Positions 8,157 through 15,826 of a DNA stretch of 30,328 nucleotides are shown one piece after another. The translations under genes were made by a program, and so were the position numbers. The stretch is from contig JBMFXC010000026.1 of assembly GCA_049964655.1 (NCBI GenBank), positions 1 to 30,328 of the forward strand. The letters run 5' to 3'. The notes beneath the pieces are model-generated. The model was not told where the DNA came from and searched no databases. It was given only the letters and a program-made list of their open reading frames with translations. Origin of the DNA: JAJZJT01 sp049964655. GTDB taxonomy: Bacteria > Actinomycetota > Acidimicrobiia > Acidimicrobiales > RAAP-2. Each line of letters begins with the position of its first letter. Positions within the stretch are counted from its first letter, which is position 1.

Positions 8157-9002
8157 GTGCGTGCGCCCCGTAGCTTCCTCTACGTACCGGGCGACCGCCC
8201 CGATCGACTGGCCGGTGCGGCCGGTCGCGGCGCAGACGCGCTGATCGCCGACCTCGAGGACGCAGTACCCGTCGACCGCAAGCAGTTGGCGAAGGAGGCC
8301 GTCCGCGACTGGCTGGCGGGTCCGCGACCGGTCGAGCAGCTGTGGGTCCGGGTCAACGGCGAGACCGTCGCCGAGGACGTCGCTGCCGTCGTCGTCACCC
8401 CGGGGCTGACCGGCGTCGTCGTGCCGAAGGCCGAGCCGAGCCGGCTGCTCGAGGCCGATGCCGCCCTGGCCCGGCAGGAGCACGAGCTCGGCTGTCCGGA
8501 GGGGACCTTCGCACTGTTCGCACTGGTCGAGACGGCCCGCGGGTTGCTGGACGTCACCGACGTGGCGCGCTCGGCGCGGGTGCGTCACGTCGGTATGGGG
8601 GAGGCGGACCTCGCTGGCGAGCTCCGGCTGCGCCCGGGGCCCGGGCGGGAAGAGCTCCGCCCGTTGCGCCTACAGCTGGTCGTAGCTTGCGCCGCAGCAG
8701 GCATCGGCGCGCCGACCGGACCGACGTCCACCGATGTCCGTGACGTCGACGGGCTGCGCCGGTCGACCGAGGAGCTCTATCGGCTCGGCTTCCGGTCGCG
8801 TACGGCCATCCATCCCGACCAGCTGGCCGTCGTCAACGACACCTTCACGCCGACGGCGGCGGAGGTCTCCGAGGCACGAGCCGTCCTGGAACGTTTCGAG
8901 TCGTCGGCGGGGGGGGTCTTCGTGGACGAGCGGGGCCGCCTGGTGGATGCCGCCGTCGTGCGCTCGGCGCGCGAGGTGCTCGATCGCGCCGAGCAGACCT
9001 GA
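8154..9002 (+). CDS. HpcH/HpaI aldolase / CitE-like lyase
   Basis: This protein belongs to the CitE-like branch of the HpcH/HpaI superfamily, Mg2+-dependent TIM-barrel C-C lyases that often act on acyl-CoA substrates (citryl-, malyl- or methylmalyl-CoA). The 282 residues open with RSFLYVPGDRPDRLAGA and then show the ADLEDAVP motif, VPKAE, a VETARGLLD segment with the expected acidic metal ligand, and GMGEADLAGEL supplying the second. The AIHPDQLAVVNDTF block near the C-terminus is diagnostic. GTG 8154 is chosen because of the candidate leaderless promoter; GTG 8157 is equally readable. It is a single-gene unit facing the amidohydrolase operon. With a CoA-transferase nearby it may cleave a CoA-thioester in the same pathway, but it lacks the shared operator, so this link is weak. 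Confidence 0.85.
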   Translation: MVRAPRSFLYVPGDRPDRLAGAAGRGADALIADLEDAVPVDRKQLAKEAVRDWLAGPRPVEQLWVRVNGETVAEDVAAVVVTPGLTGVVVPKAEPSRLLEADAALARQEHELGCPEGTFALFALVETARGLLDVTDVARSARVRHVGMGEADLAGELRLRPGPGREELRPLRLQLVVACAAAGIGAPTGPTSTDVRDVDGLRRSTEELYRLGFRSRTAIHPDQLAVVNDTFTPTAAEVSEARAVLERFESSAGGVFVDERGRLVDAAVVRSAREVLDRAEQT

Positions 9003-9013
9003 GCAGACCTGAG
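8991..9013 (+). repeat. 10-bp tandem duplication across the citE-like stop codon
   Basis: GAGCAGACCT occurs twice in direct succession, followed by GAG. The first copy encodes the last residues; the stop TGA spans the copy boundary (9000-9002). Confidence 0.8.
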
Positions 9014-9069
9014 CCGCGCCCTCGTGGCCAGTCTCCTCGGGGTGGTCTGCCGGGGGACCGCCCGCCGCC

Positions 9070-9087
9070 CGCCTGTTATGGCAGGCG
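9070..9087. terminator. Small hairpin between convergent genes
   Basis: CGCCTG and CAGGCG form a 6-bp stem with a 6-nt loop that contains the TAA stop of the - strand amidohydrolase gene. It lies in the short space between convergent genes. No T-run is present, so a terminator role is tentative. Confidence 0.3.
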
Positions 9088-10545
9088 CGTCGGTCGACGC
9101 AGGTACTGGCCTTGCGGCGTGCCCACGATGGCGCCGTCCTTCAGCACCTGGTTGCCGCGGACAAAGGTGTCGGTGACCGCCGCGGTCAGCTCGAAGCCTT
9201 CGAACGGCGTGTACTCCTGTGACGACTCCGACTCGGCGGCTCGCACCACCCAGCTGCGGTCAGGGTCGACCAGGCAGAAGTCGGCGTCGAGCCCCTCGGC
9301 GATGTTGCCCTTGGTGTGCAGGCCGTAGCGTTCGGCCGGGTTGGCCGACGTCAGCTGGGCGATCCGCTGGTAGCTCAGCCCCCGTTTGCGGCCTTCGGAG
9401 ATCAGCCCGGGAAGAAGGTACTCGGTGCCTCCGAACCCCGACTTGGCGACGAACACGTCGTCTGCCGGTTCGCCGAACTTCATCTCGGCGTGGCAGCAGG
9501 CGTGGTCGCTCACGACCCAGTCGACCTCTCCCGCCAGGAGGTGCTCCCACAACGCCTCGACGTCCTGGCGTGACCGCAGCGGGGGGTTGACCTTTCCCCC
9601 GAGGTTGGCGGCGGTGTGGAAGTCGGCGAGCAGGTGGCCGATGGTGACCTCGCGACGGAAGTCGATGTGAGGGAAGGCCCGGGCCATGGTGAGCGCCGCT
9701 TCGAGCGCCTTGGCCGACGACAGGTGCAGCAGGTTGATGTTGGCGAGCCCGGTCTCGTGGGCGAGGTAGGAGGCGACGGCGACGGCCAGCCCCTCGGAGT
9801 GCGGGGGGCGGGCGGCGGAGTACGCCTCGAGGCCCGTCAGCTTCCCCTCGCGCTGCACGATGGTCGTGTAGGCCCGCATGATCTCGGCGGTCTCGCAGTG
9901 CAGGGACAGGGAGATGTCGTCTGCCAGCTCGGGGAACGCCTCGCGCGCCGCCTGGATGCCCCGCATGACGAATTCGAAGTGAGCGTTGTCGTAGGACTCG
10001 TCGTCGGGGATCATCAGGAACTCGCGCTGGCTCGAGGACGCTCCGTGCAGGCCGAACCCGCCGTAGAACATGAAGATCTTGAACGAGGTGACCCCGAAGC
10101 GCTCGATGAGCAAGGGGATCTCGTCGATGTGCCGGGCCATCATCGGAGCGACGTGGAAGGCGTAGTCGACGTAGGCGCGTCCCTCTGAGGCGTCGAGCAC
10201 CTTCGGGTAGAAGGACTCGTAGGGGCCTCCTTCGTTGAGGTAGTACTGACCGGTACGCATGAACGTGATGCCGGTGGTCACCCCGCCCTGGGCGGAGGCC
10301 TTGCTCTCGCTGACGGTGTCTTCGGCGAGCGGGTTGTAGATGCCCCAGTGCTGATGGGCGTCGACCACGCCGGGGAACATGAGCCGGCCGGCTGCGTCGA
10401 CAACCGTCGTCGCCTCGGCTGCGTCGAGGAGCTCGCCGACCCGGGCGAACCGACCACCGCTGACGGCGACGTCGACCTCGGCGGGCTCGGCGTGGTCGGC
10501 TCGGACCACACGGGCGTTCTTCACGAGCAGGTCGTAGGTGGGCAC
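9076..10545 (-). CDS. Hydantoinase/dihydropyrimidinase-like amidohydrolase
   Basis: This is a cyclic-amidohydrolase-type metalloenzyme (hydantoinase, allantoinase and dihydroorotase group). The 489-residue protein has the full binuclear metal set: H64 and H66 in DAHQH, K156 (the lysine expected to be carboxylated) in TSFKIFM, H216 in LHCET, H274 in HLSS and D347 in SDH. This argues for an active hydrolase of a cyclic amide, imide or related C-N bond. Length is typical (450-490 aa). The GTG start at 10545 has a GAGGAG ribosome-binding site seven bases upstream. It is the last gene of the - strand operon CoA-transferase, cyclase, MmgE/PrpD, amidohydrolase, 24 bp after the MmgE/PrpD stop. The true substrate is unknown; allantoin, hydantoins and dihydropyrimidines are all possible in this family. 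Confidence 0.85.
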   Translation of the reverse strand: MPTYDLLVKNARVVRADHAEPAEVDVAVSGGRFARVGELLDAAEATTVVDAAGRLMFPGVVDAHQHWGIYNPLAEDTVSESKASAQGGVTTGITFMRTGQYYLNEGGPYESFYPKVLDASEGRAYVDYAFHVAPMMARHIDEIPLLIERFGVTSFKIFMFYGGFGLHGASSSQREFLMIPDDESYDNAHFEFVMRGIQAAREAFPELADDISLSLHCETAEIMRAYTTIVQREGKLTGLEAYSAARPPHSEGLAVAVASYLAHETGLANINLLHLSSAKALEAALTMARAFPHIDFRREVTIGHLLADFHTAANLGGKVNPPLRSRQDVEALWEHLLAGEVDWVVSDHACCHAEMKFGEPADDVFVAKSGFGGTEYLLPGLISEGRKRGLSYQRIAQLTSANPAERYGLHTKGNIAEGLDADFCLVDPDRSWVVRAAESESSQEYTPFEGFELTAAVTDTFVRGNQVLKDGAIVGTPQGQYLRRPTRLP

Positions 10546-10555
10546 GGGGCGCTCC

Positions 10556-10583
10556 TCAGGGCTTGATGGTCAGGGCTTGATGG
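10556..10583 (-). repeat. 14-bp tandem duplication at the MmgE/PrpD stop codon
   Basis: TCAGGGCTTGATGG occurs twice (10556-10569 and 10570-10583), followed by a third TCAGG. On the - strand each copy carries a TGA; the MmgE/PrpD gene stops at the first (10570-10572). Because 14 is not a multiple of three, the duplication changes the frame after the stop. Confidence 0.8.
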
Positions 10584-11997
10584 TCAGGGGAACTGCGAGC
10601 GGGGTGAGCAGGGCCGACACGTCGTCGAGGGCGTCGAGCCCGGTGACAGCCGACTGGACGTCGTCCACGGTGGCGTCGGGCAGCAGACGTCCGGCGTTGT
10701 CGGCGAACTTCGTCGCCAGCTCGGCGTAGGAAAGCGGTCGCTGCGGCCCTCCACGGTTGGTGAGCACCTTTTCGACGATCTCGCGACCGTCGGTGGTGCG
10801 GACACGGAGCACGGCGGGGAACTGGTGCGGGAAGATGGCCGTGCACTCGTCGTCGGCGACCACGGTGACCTTGGCCATGAGCCGGCGGCGTTCGGGGTCG
10901 CGGGCCAGCTCGTCGGTGAAGTCGTCCAGGCCGACGCCGAGACCACCCCCGCCGAACAAGCCGGCCGCTACCGCGTAGGGCCCGGAGAACTGGGCCATGT
11001 AGCCGGTGTCGGGACGCCGCTTGACGTCGATCGGTTCGCCGATGGTGCGGACGATCGAGGCGGGCACGCCGACCTCGATCTGTTCGACGTCGTCGGCGGT
11101 GAGCCCCTGCCGGCTCAGGGCGAGAGCGCCGTCGATGACGGTGTGGGTGAAGTGGTTGGCCGGGTACGGCTTGAAGAAGATGCCGGGGACGGACCACGTC
11201 TCGCCCAGGCCTTCGGTGATGGCGGTGGGGTCGAAGCGTCCGTGGAGCCACGCTTCGAAGAAGCCGAAACGGCCTTCGAGCACGGTGGGGGGCCCGGTGA
11301 AGCCGTGCAAGGCCAGCTGCGCAGCCGCGATGCCGGCGTGTGCCGCCCACCCGCAGTGCATGCGCTTGACCGTTCCTCCGGTCCGGTTGGCCTCGATGAT
11401 GCCGGCGGCCATCGAGGCGGCCAGACCCAGGCTGTGGAGGATGCCGTCCTCGTCGAGCCGGTAGAGCATGCCGGCGGCCACCGCGCTGCCGAGCGCGCCG
11501 CAGATCGAGGTGGCGTGCTGGCCGTGCTCGAAGAACACCGACGTGCCCGAGGCGGCGTCGTAGCCGGCCATGCCCGTTCGTACGCACACTTCGAGGCCAA
11601 CCGCGATGGCGGCGATCGTCGCCGCACCGTCGGCGCCGGTCGCCTCTGCCGCGGCGAGCGAGGCCGGGACGACCGACGCGCTCGGGTGGAGCACCGAGGG
11701 GAGGTGCGTGTCGTCGTAGTCGAGCGAGTGGGCGAGGACCCCGTTGACGAACCCGGCAACGGTCGCCGGCATGCGCCCGTTCACGCCGACGGCGTGCGAC
11801 TGCTCGGTACCGCCCTGGTCGCCGGCGAAGGCGCGGGCCGAGCCGCTGGTCGGTAACGTGCTCGCCGCCACGCAGATGCCCAGGGTGTCGAGCACCCGCA
11901 TCTTCACGCTGTCTGCGACCGCGCTGGGCAGGGTCGAGTGGTCCGTCCCGGCGGCGAAGCCGGCCAGCGCCTGGCCCAGGGTCAGTTCGGTGCTCAC
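10570..11997 (-). CDS. MmgE/PrpD family protein
   Basis: This is a member of the MmgE/PrpD family, which includes 2-methylcitrate dehydratase, cis-aconitate decarboxylase and many uncharacterised catabolic enzymes. The 475 residues include the family blocks LAHSLDYDDTHLPSVLHPSA, GLEVCVR, HGQHATSICGALG, GLAASMAAGI and KRMHCGWAAHAG. Length is typical (440-480 aa). The GTG start (11997) overlaps the stop of the upstream cyclase gene by four bases. In a cluster with a CaiB-type CoA-transferase and hydrolases, an isomerase, dehydratase or decarboxylase role on a carboxylic acid intermediate is plausible. The methylcitrate pathway itself is unlikely, because no citrate synthase or methylisocitrate lyase is nearby. 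Confidence 0.85.
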   Translation of the reverse strand: MSTELTLGQALAGFAAGTDHSTLPSAVADSVKMRVLDTLGICVAASTLPTSGSARAFAGDQGGTEQSHAVGVNGRMPATVAGFVNGVLAHSLDYDDTHLPSVLHPSASVVPASLAAAEATGADGAATIAAIAVGLEVCVRTGMAGYDAASGTSVFFEHGQHATSICGALGSAVAAGMLYRLDEDGILHSLGLAASMAAGIIEANRTGGTVKRMHCGWAAHAGIAAAQLALHGFTGPPTVLEGRFGFFEAWLHGRFDPTAITEGLGETWSVPGIFFKPYPANHFTHTVIDGALALSRQGLTADDVEQIEVGVPASIVRTIGEPIDVKRRPDTGYMAQFSGPYAVAAGLFGGGGLGVGLDDFTDELARDPERRRLMAKVTVVADDECTAIFPHQFPAVLRVRTTDGREIVEKVLTNRGGPQRPLSYAELATKFADNAGRLLPDATVDDVQSAVTGLDALDDVSALLTPLAVPLTIKP

Positions 11998-12809
11998 GCT
12001 GCCAGCACCGCCAGGGGGCGGACCGGGCTACCGGTCGCGCCGAGGAGGTTGAGAGGGACGAGCACGAAGGTGAACTCGGCCACGCCGGCCGCGGCCAGTT
12101 CCTCCAGCGCGAGGGTCTCGATGATGTAGATACCGGACTCGACGAGGAGCACCCGGTGGGCGGGAAGCAGAGCGTGCCCCTCGCCCGGAGCAAGCCGCTC
12201 GAAGGCAATGGTGTCCGCGCCGGCAGCACGGACCCGGCGCTCGGCCAGCCAGCGCGCGCCTGCTTCGGAGACGCCGGGGACGCCCGTCGACCTCCCCGTG
12301 TACGCCTCGGCGCCGCCGTCGAACCGCTGCCCCCAACCGCTGCGGACCAGGACCACGTCACCTTCGAGGACCCTGACCCCGGCCAACTGCTCGGCGGTGT
12401 CGAGGTCGTCCGGGGTGATCTCGTAACCGGGCTCGCACGCCGGGAGGCTGAGGGCGCTCGGCACGTCGAGCAGCACGCCTCGGCAGACCATCGGAGCGAC
12501 GGTGTGCACCCCGTGCTCGAGGAACCTGCCGCCCCGCCCCGCCTCGGTGGCGTCGGCGCCGCCGTGGAGCTTGCCGTCGTGGGAGACGTGGGCCAACGCG
12601 TCGATGTGCGTACCCACGTGGGTGCCGGTGACGAGAAGGTCGTTGGCGGCCGAGCCCCCGTCGGCGCGGACCATGTCGCCGTGGCGGCGAGGCAGGGTGT
12701 GCCAGTACTGCGGATGGTTCGGTGACTGCGGCATGCCCACGAACATGGGCCGCCCCAGGTCGAAGATCTGCACGCCCTGTCGGACGACGGCGAGGAGTGG
12801 ATCGCTCAT
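11994..12809 (-). CDS. Cyclase-family hydrolase (kynurenine formamidase-like)
   Basis: This 271-residue protein belongs to the cyclase family (KynB-like metal-dependent amide or lactone hydrolases; isatin hydrolase is another member). The signature HVGTHID (64-70) followed by ALAH gives the metal ligands H64, H68, D70 and H74. FDLGRPMFVGMPQSPNHP near the N-terminus and a VLVRSGW segment are also typical. It overlaps the CoA-transferase stop upstream and the MmgE/PrpD start downstream by four bases each. It likely hydrolyses a formamide, cyclic amide or lactone. Nothing else of the kynurenine pathway is present, so a tryptophan role is not supported. Confidence 0.85.
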   Translation of the reverse strand: MSDPLLAVVRQGVQIFDLGRPMFVGMPQSPNHPQYWHTLPRRHGDMVRADGGSAANDLLVTGTHVGTHIDALAHVSHDGKLHGGADATEAGRGGRFLEHGVHTVAPMVCRGVLLDVPSALSLPACEPGYEITPDDLDTAEQLAGVRVLEGDVVLVRSGWGQRFDGGAEAYTGRSTGVPGVSEAGARWLAERRVRAAGADTIAFERLAPGEGHALLPAHRVLLVESGIYIIETLALEELAAAGVAEFTFVLVPLNLLGATGSPVRPLAVLAA

Positions 12810-13996
12810 CCGATCGTCCCAGCCGTGCGCAGCTCGGCCACGTCGTCGGCGGTGTACCCGAGCTCGGCGAGCACCTCGTCGGTGTCCGCTCCGAGGTCGC
12901 GACCGGTGTAGCGGATGCGGCCCGGGGTGGCGGACATCCGCCAGAGCACGTTGTGCATGAGCACCTCCCCGAGGTCAGGGTCGTCGACCATCGTGAGCAT
13001 CTCCGTCTCGCGGACGTGCGGGTCTGCCACCAAGTCCGCGGCGTCGTAGACAGGGGCGACCGCGGCACCGGCCTCGGCGAAGGCTTCGAGCACCTCGGCG
13101 CGCGTGCGCTGCGCGATCCACTCCCCTACGTAGCGGTCGAGCTCGTCGACGTGGCTGAAGCGCCCGCGGCCGGTGGCGAACCAGTCGGCGTCGACGACCT
13201 CGGGATGCCCCACCAGCCGCATGACCCGCTCGGCGATCGCCTGTGCGCTCGTCGACACGGCCACCCACGAGCCGTCGCTGGTCCTATAGGTGTTGCGAGG
13301 GGCGTTGTTGGTCGAGCGGTTGCCGTGCCGGTGCTCGACGAGGCCCAACTGCTGGTAGACGGTCGGGGACGGCCCGACCGCCGTCATGATCGGCTCGAGG
13401 ATGCTGAGGTCGAGGACTTGACCCGCCCCGTGCTGTACCTCGCGGTGCCGGAGGGCCATCAGCACGGCCGACGAGGCAGCCATTCCACAGATGCTGTCGG
13501 CAAGGCCGAACGCGGGCAGGGTGGGAGGGCCGTCGGCTTCACCCGTCAAGTTGGCGAAGCCGCTCATGGCTTCGGCCAGGGTGCCGAACCCCGGCCGCGA
13601 CGCGTAGGGACCGGTCTGGCCCCAGCCGGTGATCCGGGCCACAATGAGCCCGGGGTTGGCCTGCTGCAGGCGTTCCGGGGCGAGGTCCCACCGTTCGAGC
13701 GTGCCGGGTCGGAAGTTCTCGACGACCACGTCGGCCGTCGTTGCCAGACGGCGGAACGCCTCGGCCCCGTCCGGCTCCGACAGGTTGATCGCCACCGTGC
13801 GCTTGTTGCGGGAGATCTCCTTCCACCACAGCGGGATGCCGTCCTTCTGGGCCCCGTGACCGCGCATATTGTCGCCCCCGCGAGGGTGCTCCACCTTGAT
13901 GACGTCCGCACCGAAGTCACCCAAGATCTGGCAGCACAACGGCCCGGCGAGGATGGTCGACACGTCGAGGACCCGTACGCCCTCCAGTGGCAGCAT
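12806..13996 (-). CDS. Class III (CaiB/BaiF) CoA-transferase
   Basis: This is a formyl-CoA-transferase-type enzyme that moves CoA between carboxylic acids. The 396-residue protein begins MLPLEGVRVLDVSTILAGPLC and has GDFGADVIKVEHP, KRTVAINL, VVENFRPG, GWGQTGP and the catalytic aspartate D167 in FGLADSICGM. It is the promoter-proximal gene of a - strand operon with cyclase, MmgE/PrpD and amidohydrolase genes. The composite operator (14010-14034) lies in its 5' leader region, 14 bp upstream of the ATG, so repression by the divergent IclR regulator is likely. It would activate the pathway acid as a CoA-thioester; donor and acceptor are unknown. Confidence 0.92.
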   Translation of the reverse strand: MLPLEGVRVLDVSTILAGPLCCQILGDFGADVIKVEHPRGGDNMRGHGAQKDGIPLWWKEISRNKRTVAINLSEPDGAEAFRRLATTADVVVENFRPGTLERWDLAPERLQQANPGLIVARITGWGQTGPYASRPGFGTLAEAMSGFANLTGEADGPPTLPAFGLADSICGMAASSAVLMALRHREVQHGAGQVLDLSILEPIMTAVGPSPTVYQQLGLVEHRHGNRSTNNAPRNTYRTSDGSWVAVSTSAQAIAERVMRLVGHPEVVDADWFATGRGRFSHVDELDRYVGEWIAQRTRAEVLEAFAEAGAAVAPVYDAADLVADPHVRETEMLTMVDDPDLGEVLMHNVLWRMSATPGRIRYTGRDLGADTDEVLAELGYTADDVAELRTAGTIG

Positions 13997-14009
13997 CGTG
14001 TGCGTCCCC

Positions 14010-14034
14010 GTTCCGCTCAGTGAAACACCGTTCC
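14010..14034. promoter_or_regulatory. Composite IclR-type operator, site 1 (CoA-transferase / iclR)
   Basis: Three half-sites: GTTCC (14010-14014), seven bases, GAAAC (14022-14026), three bases, GTTCC (14030-14034). The first two form an inverted repeat and the third repeats the first exactly 20 bp away. It sits between divergent CoA-transferase and regulator genes. The same spacing recurs at 18483, 20147 and 23656. Confidence 0.75.
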
Positions 14035-14042
14035 TCTGCGAC

Positions 14043-14049
14043 TATAGTA
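14043..14049. promoter_or_regulatory. Back-to-back -10 elements of the divergent promoters
   Basis: TATAGT (14043-14048, + strand) is a good -10 box for the regulator. The same bases read on the - strand give TACTAT (14049-14044) for the CoA-transferase operon. Operator site 1 would overlap the -35 region of the first and lie downstream of the start of the second. No strong -35 box is visible on either strand. Confidence 0.5.
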
Positions 14050-14165
14050 CCCACGAAGTGCCGCAGGACGAGCCCGTCGACCCCGGCGCCGTTGGTACTC
14101 GCCCCGGTGCGGGCCAGGGCGACCGACGAGCCGTGCCGGGACGACGAGAACGAGAGGAGCAGCGA

Positions 14166-14996
14166 GTGAGCGTGCAGGCCGACAAGGCGAAGGTCACCTC
14201 GGCGTCGTCTCCGACGGGAGGCGCCGGGACAGAAGCCGCCGATCGGGTGGCCGACGTCCTCATGCTTTTCACCCGCGGACCGGCGTCGGTGGGCGTCAGC
14301 GAGATCGCGCGCGAGCTCGAGCTGAGCAAAGCGGTCGTGCACCGGATCCTGCAGTCGTTGGTCTCCCGCTCGTTCGTCACCGTCAATCCCGACACGCGTG
14401 AGTACCGACTGGGTCCGGCCGCGTTGGCACTGGGCGCCCGGGCGCTGCGCGACGTGGACCTGCGGCGGGCTGCACGACCCGTGCTGCGCCGGCTGCGCGA
14501 CGACACCGAGGAGACAGCCACGCTGTCGGAGCTCGTCGAGGACGGTCGGGTCTACCTCGACCAGATCGAGAGCAGGCAGGAGGTGAAGATGACCGTCGAG
14601 CTCGGACGTCCGCACCCGCTGCACGCCGGCGCGTCCAGCCGAGTGATCCTCGCCTACCTGCCGCCCGAGCGGGTCGAGCAGATCATCGACGGTGGCCTGC
14701 CGGCGCTCACTTCGGACACCATCACCAGCGTCCACGCGCTTCGCCGGGAGCTCGCCGAGGCCCGTCGCCGGGGGTACGCCACCTCTCGCAACGAACGGCA
14801 GTTCGGTGCCGCCTCCGTGGCCGCCCCGGTCTTCAACGTCGAGGGCGAAGTGGTTGGTTCGTTGAGCGTGTGCGGGCCGGCCTCCCGTTTCGACGACGCG
14901 ACGTCGGCCCGCTGTGCGCCCCTGGTGAAGGCCGCCGCTGAGGAGGTGTCCCGGGCGCTCGGCTGGCGTGAGGCGGACGACGCCGCCGGTGCGTGA
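14166..14996 (+). CDS. IclR-family transcriptional regulator
   Basis: This is the predicted local regulator. The 276-residue protein has an N-terminal winged helix-turn-helix (HTH about residues 44-65, SEIARELELSKAVVHRILQS) and a C-terminal IclR effector-binding domain (GRPHPLHAGASSR, PER, RRRGYATSRNE, SVAAPVFN, GSLSV.GP). GTG 14166 is chosen for a GAGGAG ribosome-binding site six bases upstream; GTG 14172 is less well placed. The open frame extends further upstream, but those codons cross the promoter. The gene is divergent from the CoA-transferase operon, with operator site 1 between them, so it probably regulates itself and that operon. The same operator at three other promoters suggests a local regulon. 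Its 3' end meets the convergent SDR gene with only two bases between. Confidence 0.92.
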   Translation: MSVQADKAKVTSASSPTGGAGTEAADRVADVLMLFTRGPASVGVSEIARELELSKAVVHRILQSLVSRSFVTVNPDTREYRLGPAALALGARALRDVDLRRAARPVLRRLRDDTEETATLSELVEDGRVYLDQIESRQEVKMTVELGRPHPLHAGASSRVILAYLPPERVEQIIDGGLPALTSDTITSVHALRRELAEARRRGYATSRNERQFGAASVAAPVFNVEGEVVGSLSVCGPASRFDDATSARCAPLVKAAAEEVSRALGWREADDAAGA

Positions 14997-14998
14997 GG

Positions 14999-15826
14999 TC
15001 ACCGGGCGACCACTCCACCGTCGACGAAGAGCACCTGGCCGGTGGTCATCGAGGCGCTCGGCGACGCCAGGAACGTGACGGCTTCGGCCACCTCCGCGGG
15101 CGTCGCCATCCGGCCCAGGGGAATGCTGGCTAGCTTGCGCGGCAGGTAATCGGGGTTGGTGCGGGCCTCCGCGTTCATGGCGGTCGGCACGATGGTCGGC
15201 GCCACCGCGTTCACCCGGATGGCCTGCTCGGCCCACTCGACCGCCAGCACGCGGGTGAGGTGCATGACGGCGGCCTTGCTCACGGCGTAGGCGGCGCTAC
15301 CCGCGATCGCCACAGCCCCCGCCGTCGACCCCAGGTTGACCACGGCGGCGCGTCCTGACCGGCACAGGAGCGGGTACGCGGCCTGGCACATCCGCAGTGT
15401 GCCGGTGAGGTTGGTGTCGAGGACGGCCTGCCACTCGTCGAGCGGGGTGTCGGCCGCCGCGTGGAGGGCGTTGGTCCCGGCGTTGTTGACGAGCAGGTCG
15501 ACCCCTCCGTGGTCGCTCCGTGCCAGGTCGACGATCCGGTTGCAGGAGCCGGCGTCGCGGACGTCGCCGGCGACCCACTGGACGTGGGAGGCCCCGGCGG
15601 CGAGCAGCTGCTCGGTTCGGTCGGCAGCGTCGTCGGGCATCTCCCGGTCGGTGAGGACGAGGACGGCGTGCTCGGACGCCAGCCGACGGGCGATGGCAGT
15701 GCCGATGCCGCCGGCAGCCCCGGTGAGCAGGGCGACGGCGCCGGACAGCCCCGTGGGCCCGCCGCCGCCGGACAGCCCGGTGGGCCCGCCGCCGCCGGAC
15801 AGCCCGGTGGGCCCGTCAGTGGACAT
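14999..15826 (-). CDS. Short-chain dehydrogenase/reductase (SDR) with repeat-encoded N-terminus
   Basis: This is a classical NAD(P)-dependent SDR of 275 residues. It shows TGAAGGIG (35-42), NNAG (114-117), S167, Y180 and K184 (YAVSK), and a C-terminal substrate-loop/FVDGG end. The TGAAGGIG position is about 27 residues later than usual because the N-terminus consists of a GPTGLSGGG repeat encoded by a 27-bp tandem repeat. ATG 15826 overlaps the end of the upstream Old Yellow Enzyme gene by 11 bases, which implies coupled translation. It likely oxidises or reduces an alcohol/ketone intermediate in the pathway; the substrate is unknown. Confidence 0.92.
   Translation of the reverse strand: MSTDGPTGLSGGGGPTGLSGGGGPTGLSGAVALLTGAAGGIGTAIARRLASEHAVLVLTDREMPDDAADRTEQLLAAGASHVQWVAGDVRDAGSCNRIVDLARSDHGGVDLLVNNAGTNALHAAADTPLDEWQAVLDTNLTGTLRMCQAAYPLLCRSGRAAVVNLGSTAGAVAIAGSAAYAVSKAAVMHLTRVLAVEWAEQAIRVNAVAPTIVPTAMNAEARTNPDYLPRKLASIPLGRMATPAEVAEAVTFLASPSASMTTGQVLFVDGGVVAR
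15743..15815 (-). repeat. 27-bp tandem repeat encoding the SDR N-terminus
   Basis: Copies lie at 15743-15769 (one mismatch), 15770-15796, and a partial copy at 15797-15815. They encode GPTGLSGGG about three times before the Rossmann fold begins. The unit keeps the frame, so the length of the N-terminal tail could vary between strains. Confidence 0.9.

Noticed and set aside
10570..11997. MmgE/PrpD protein as a true 2-methylcitrate dehydratase
   Set aside because: No methylcitrate synthase or methylisocitrate lyase gene is nearby, and the operon partners are hydrolases and a CoA-transferase.
10556..12361. 601-codon - strand frame overlapping the MmgE/PrpD and cyclase genes
   Set aside because: Arg-rich shadow translation; the other frames carry clear family motifs with four-base overlaps.
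11994..12809. Cyclase-family protein as kynurenine formamidase in tryptophan breakdown
   Set aside because: No tryptophan dioxygenase or kynureninase gene is in the window; the family is broad.
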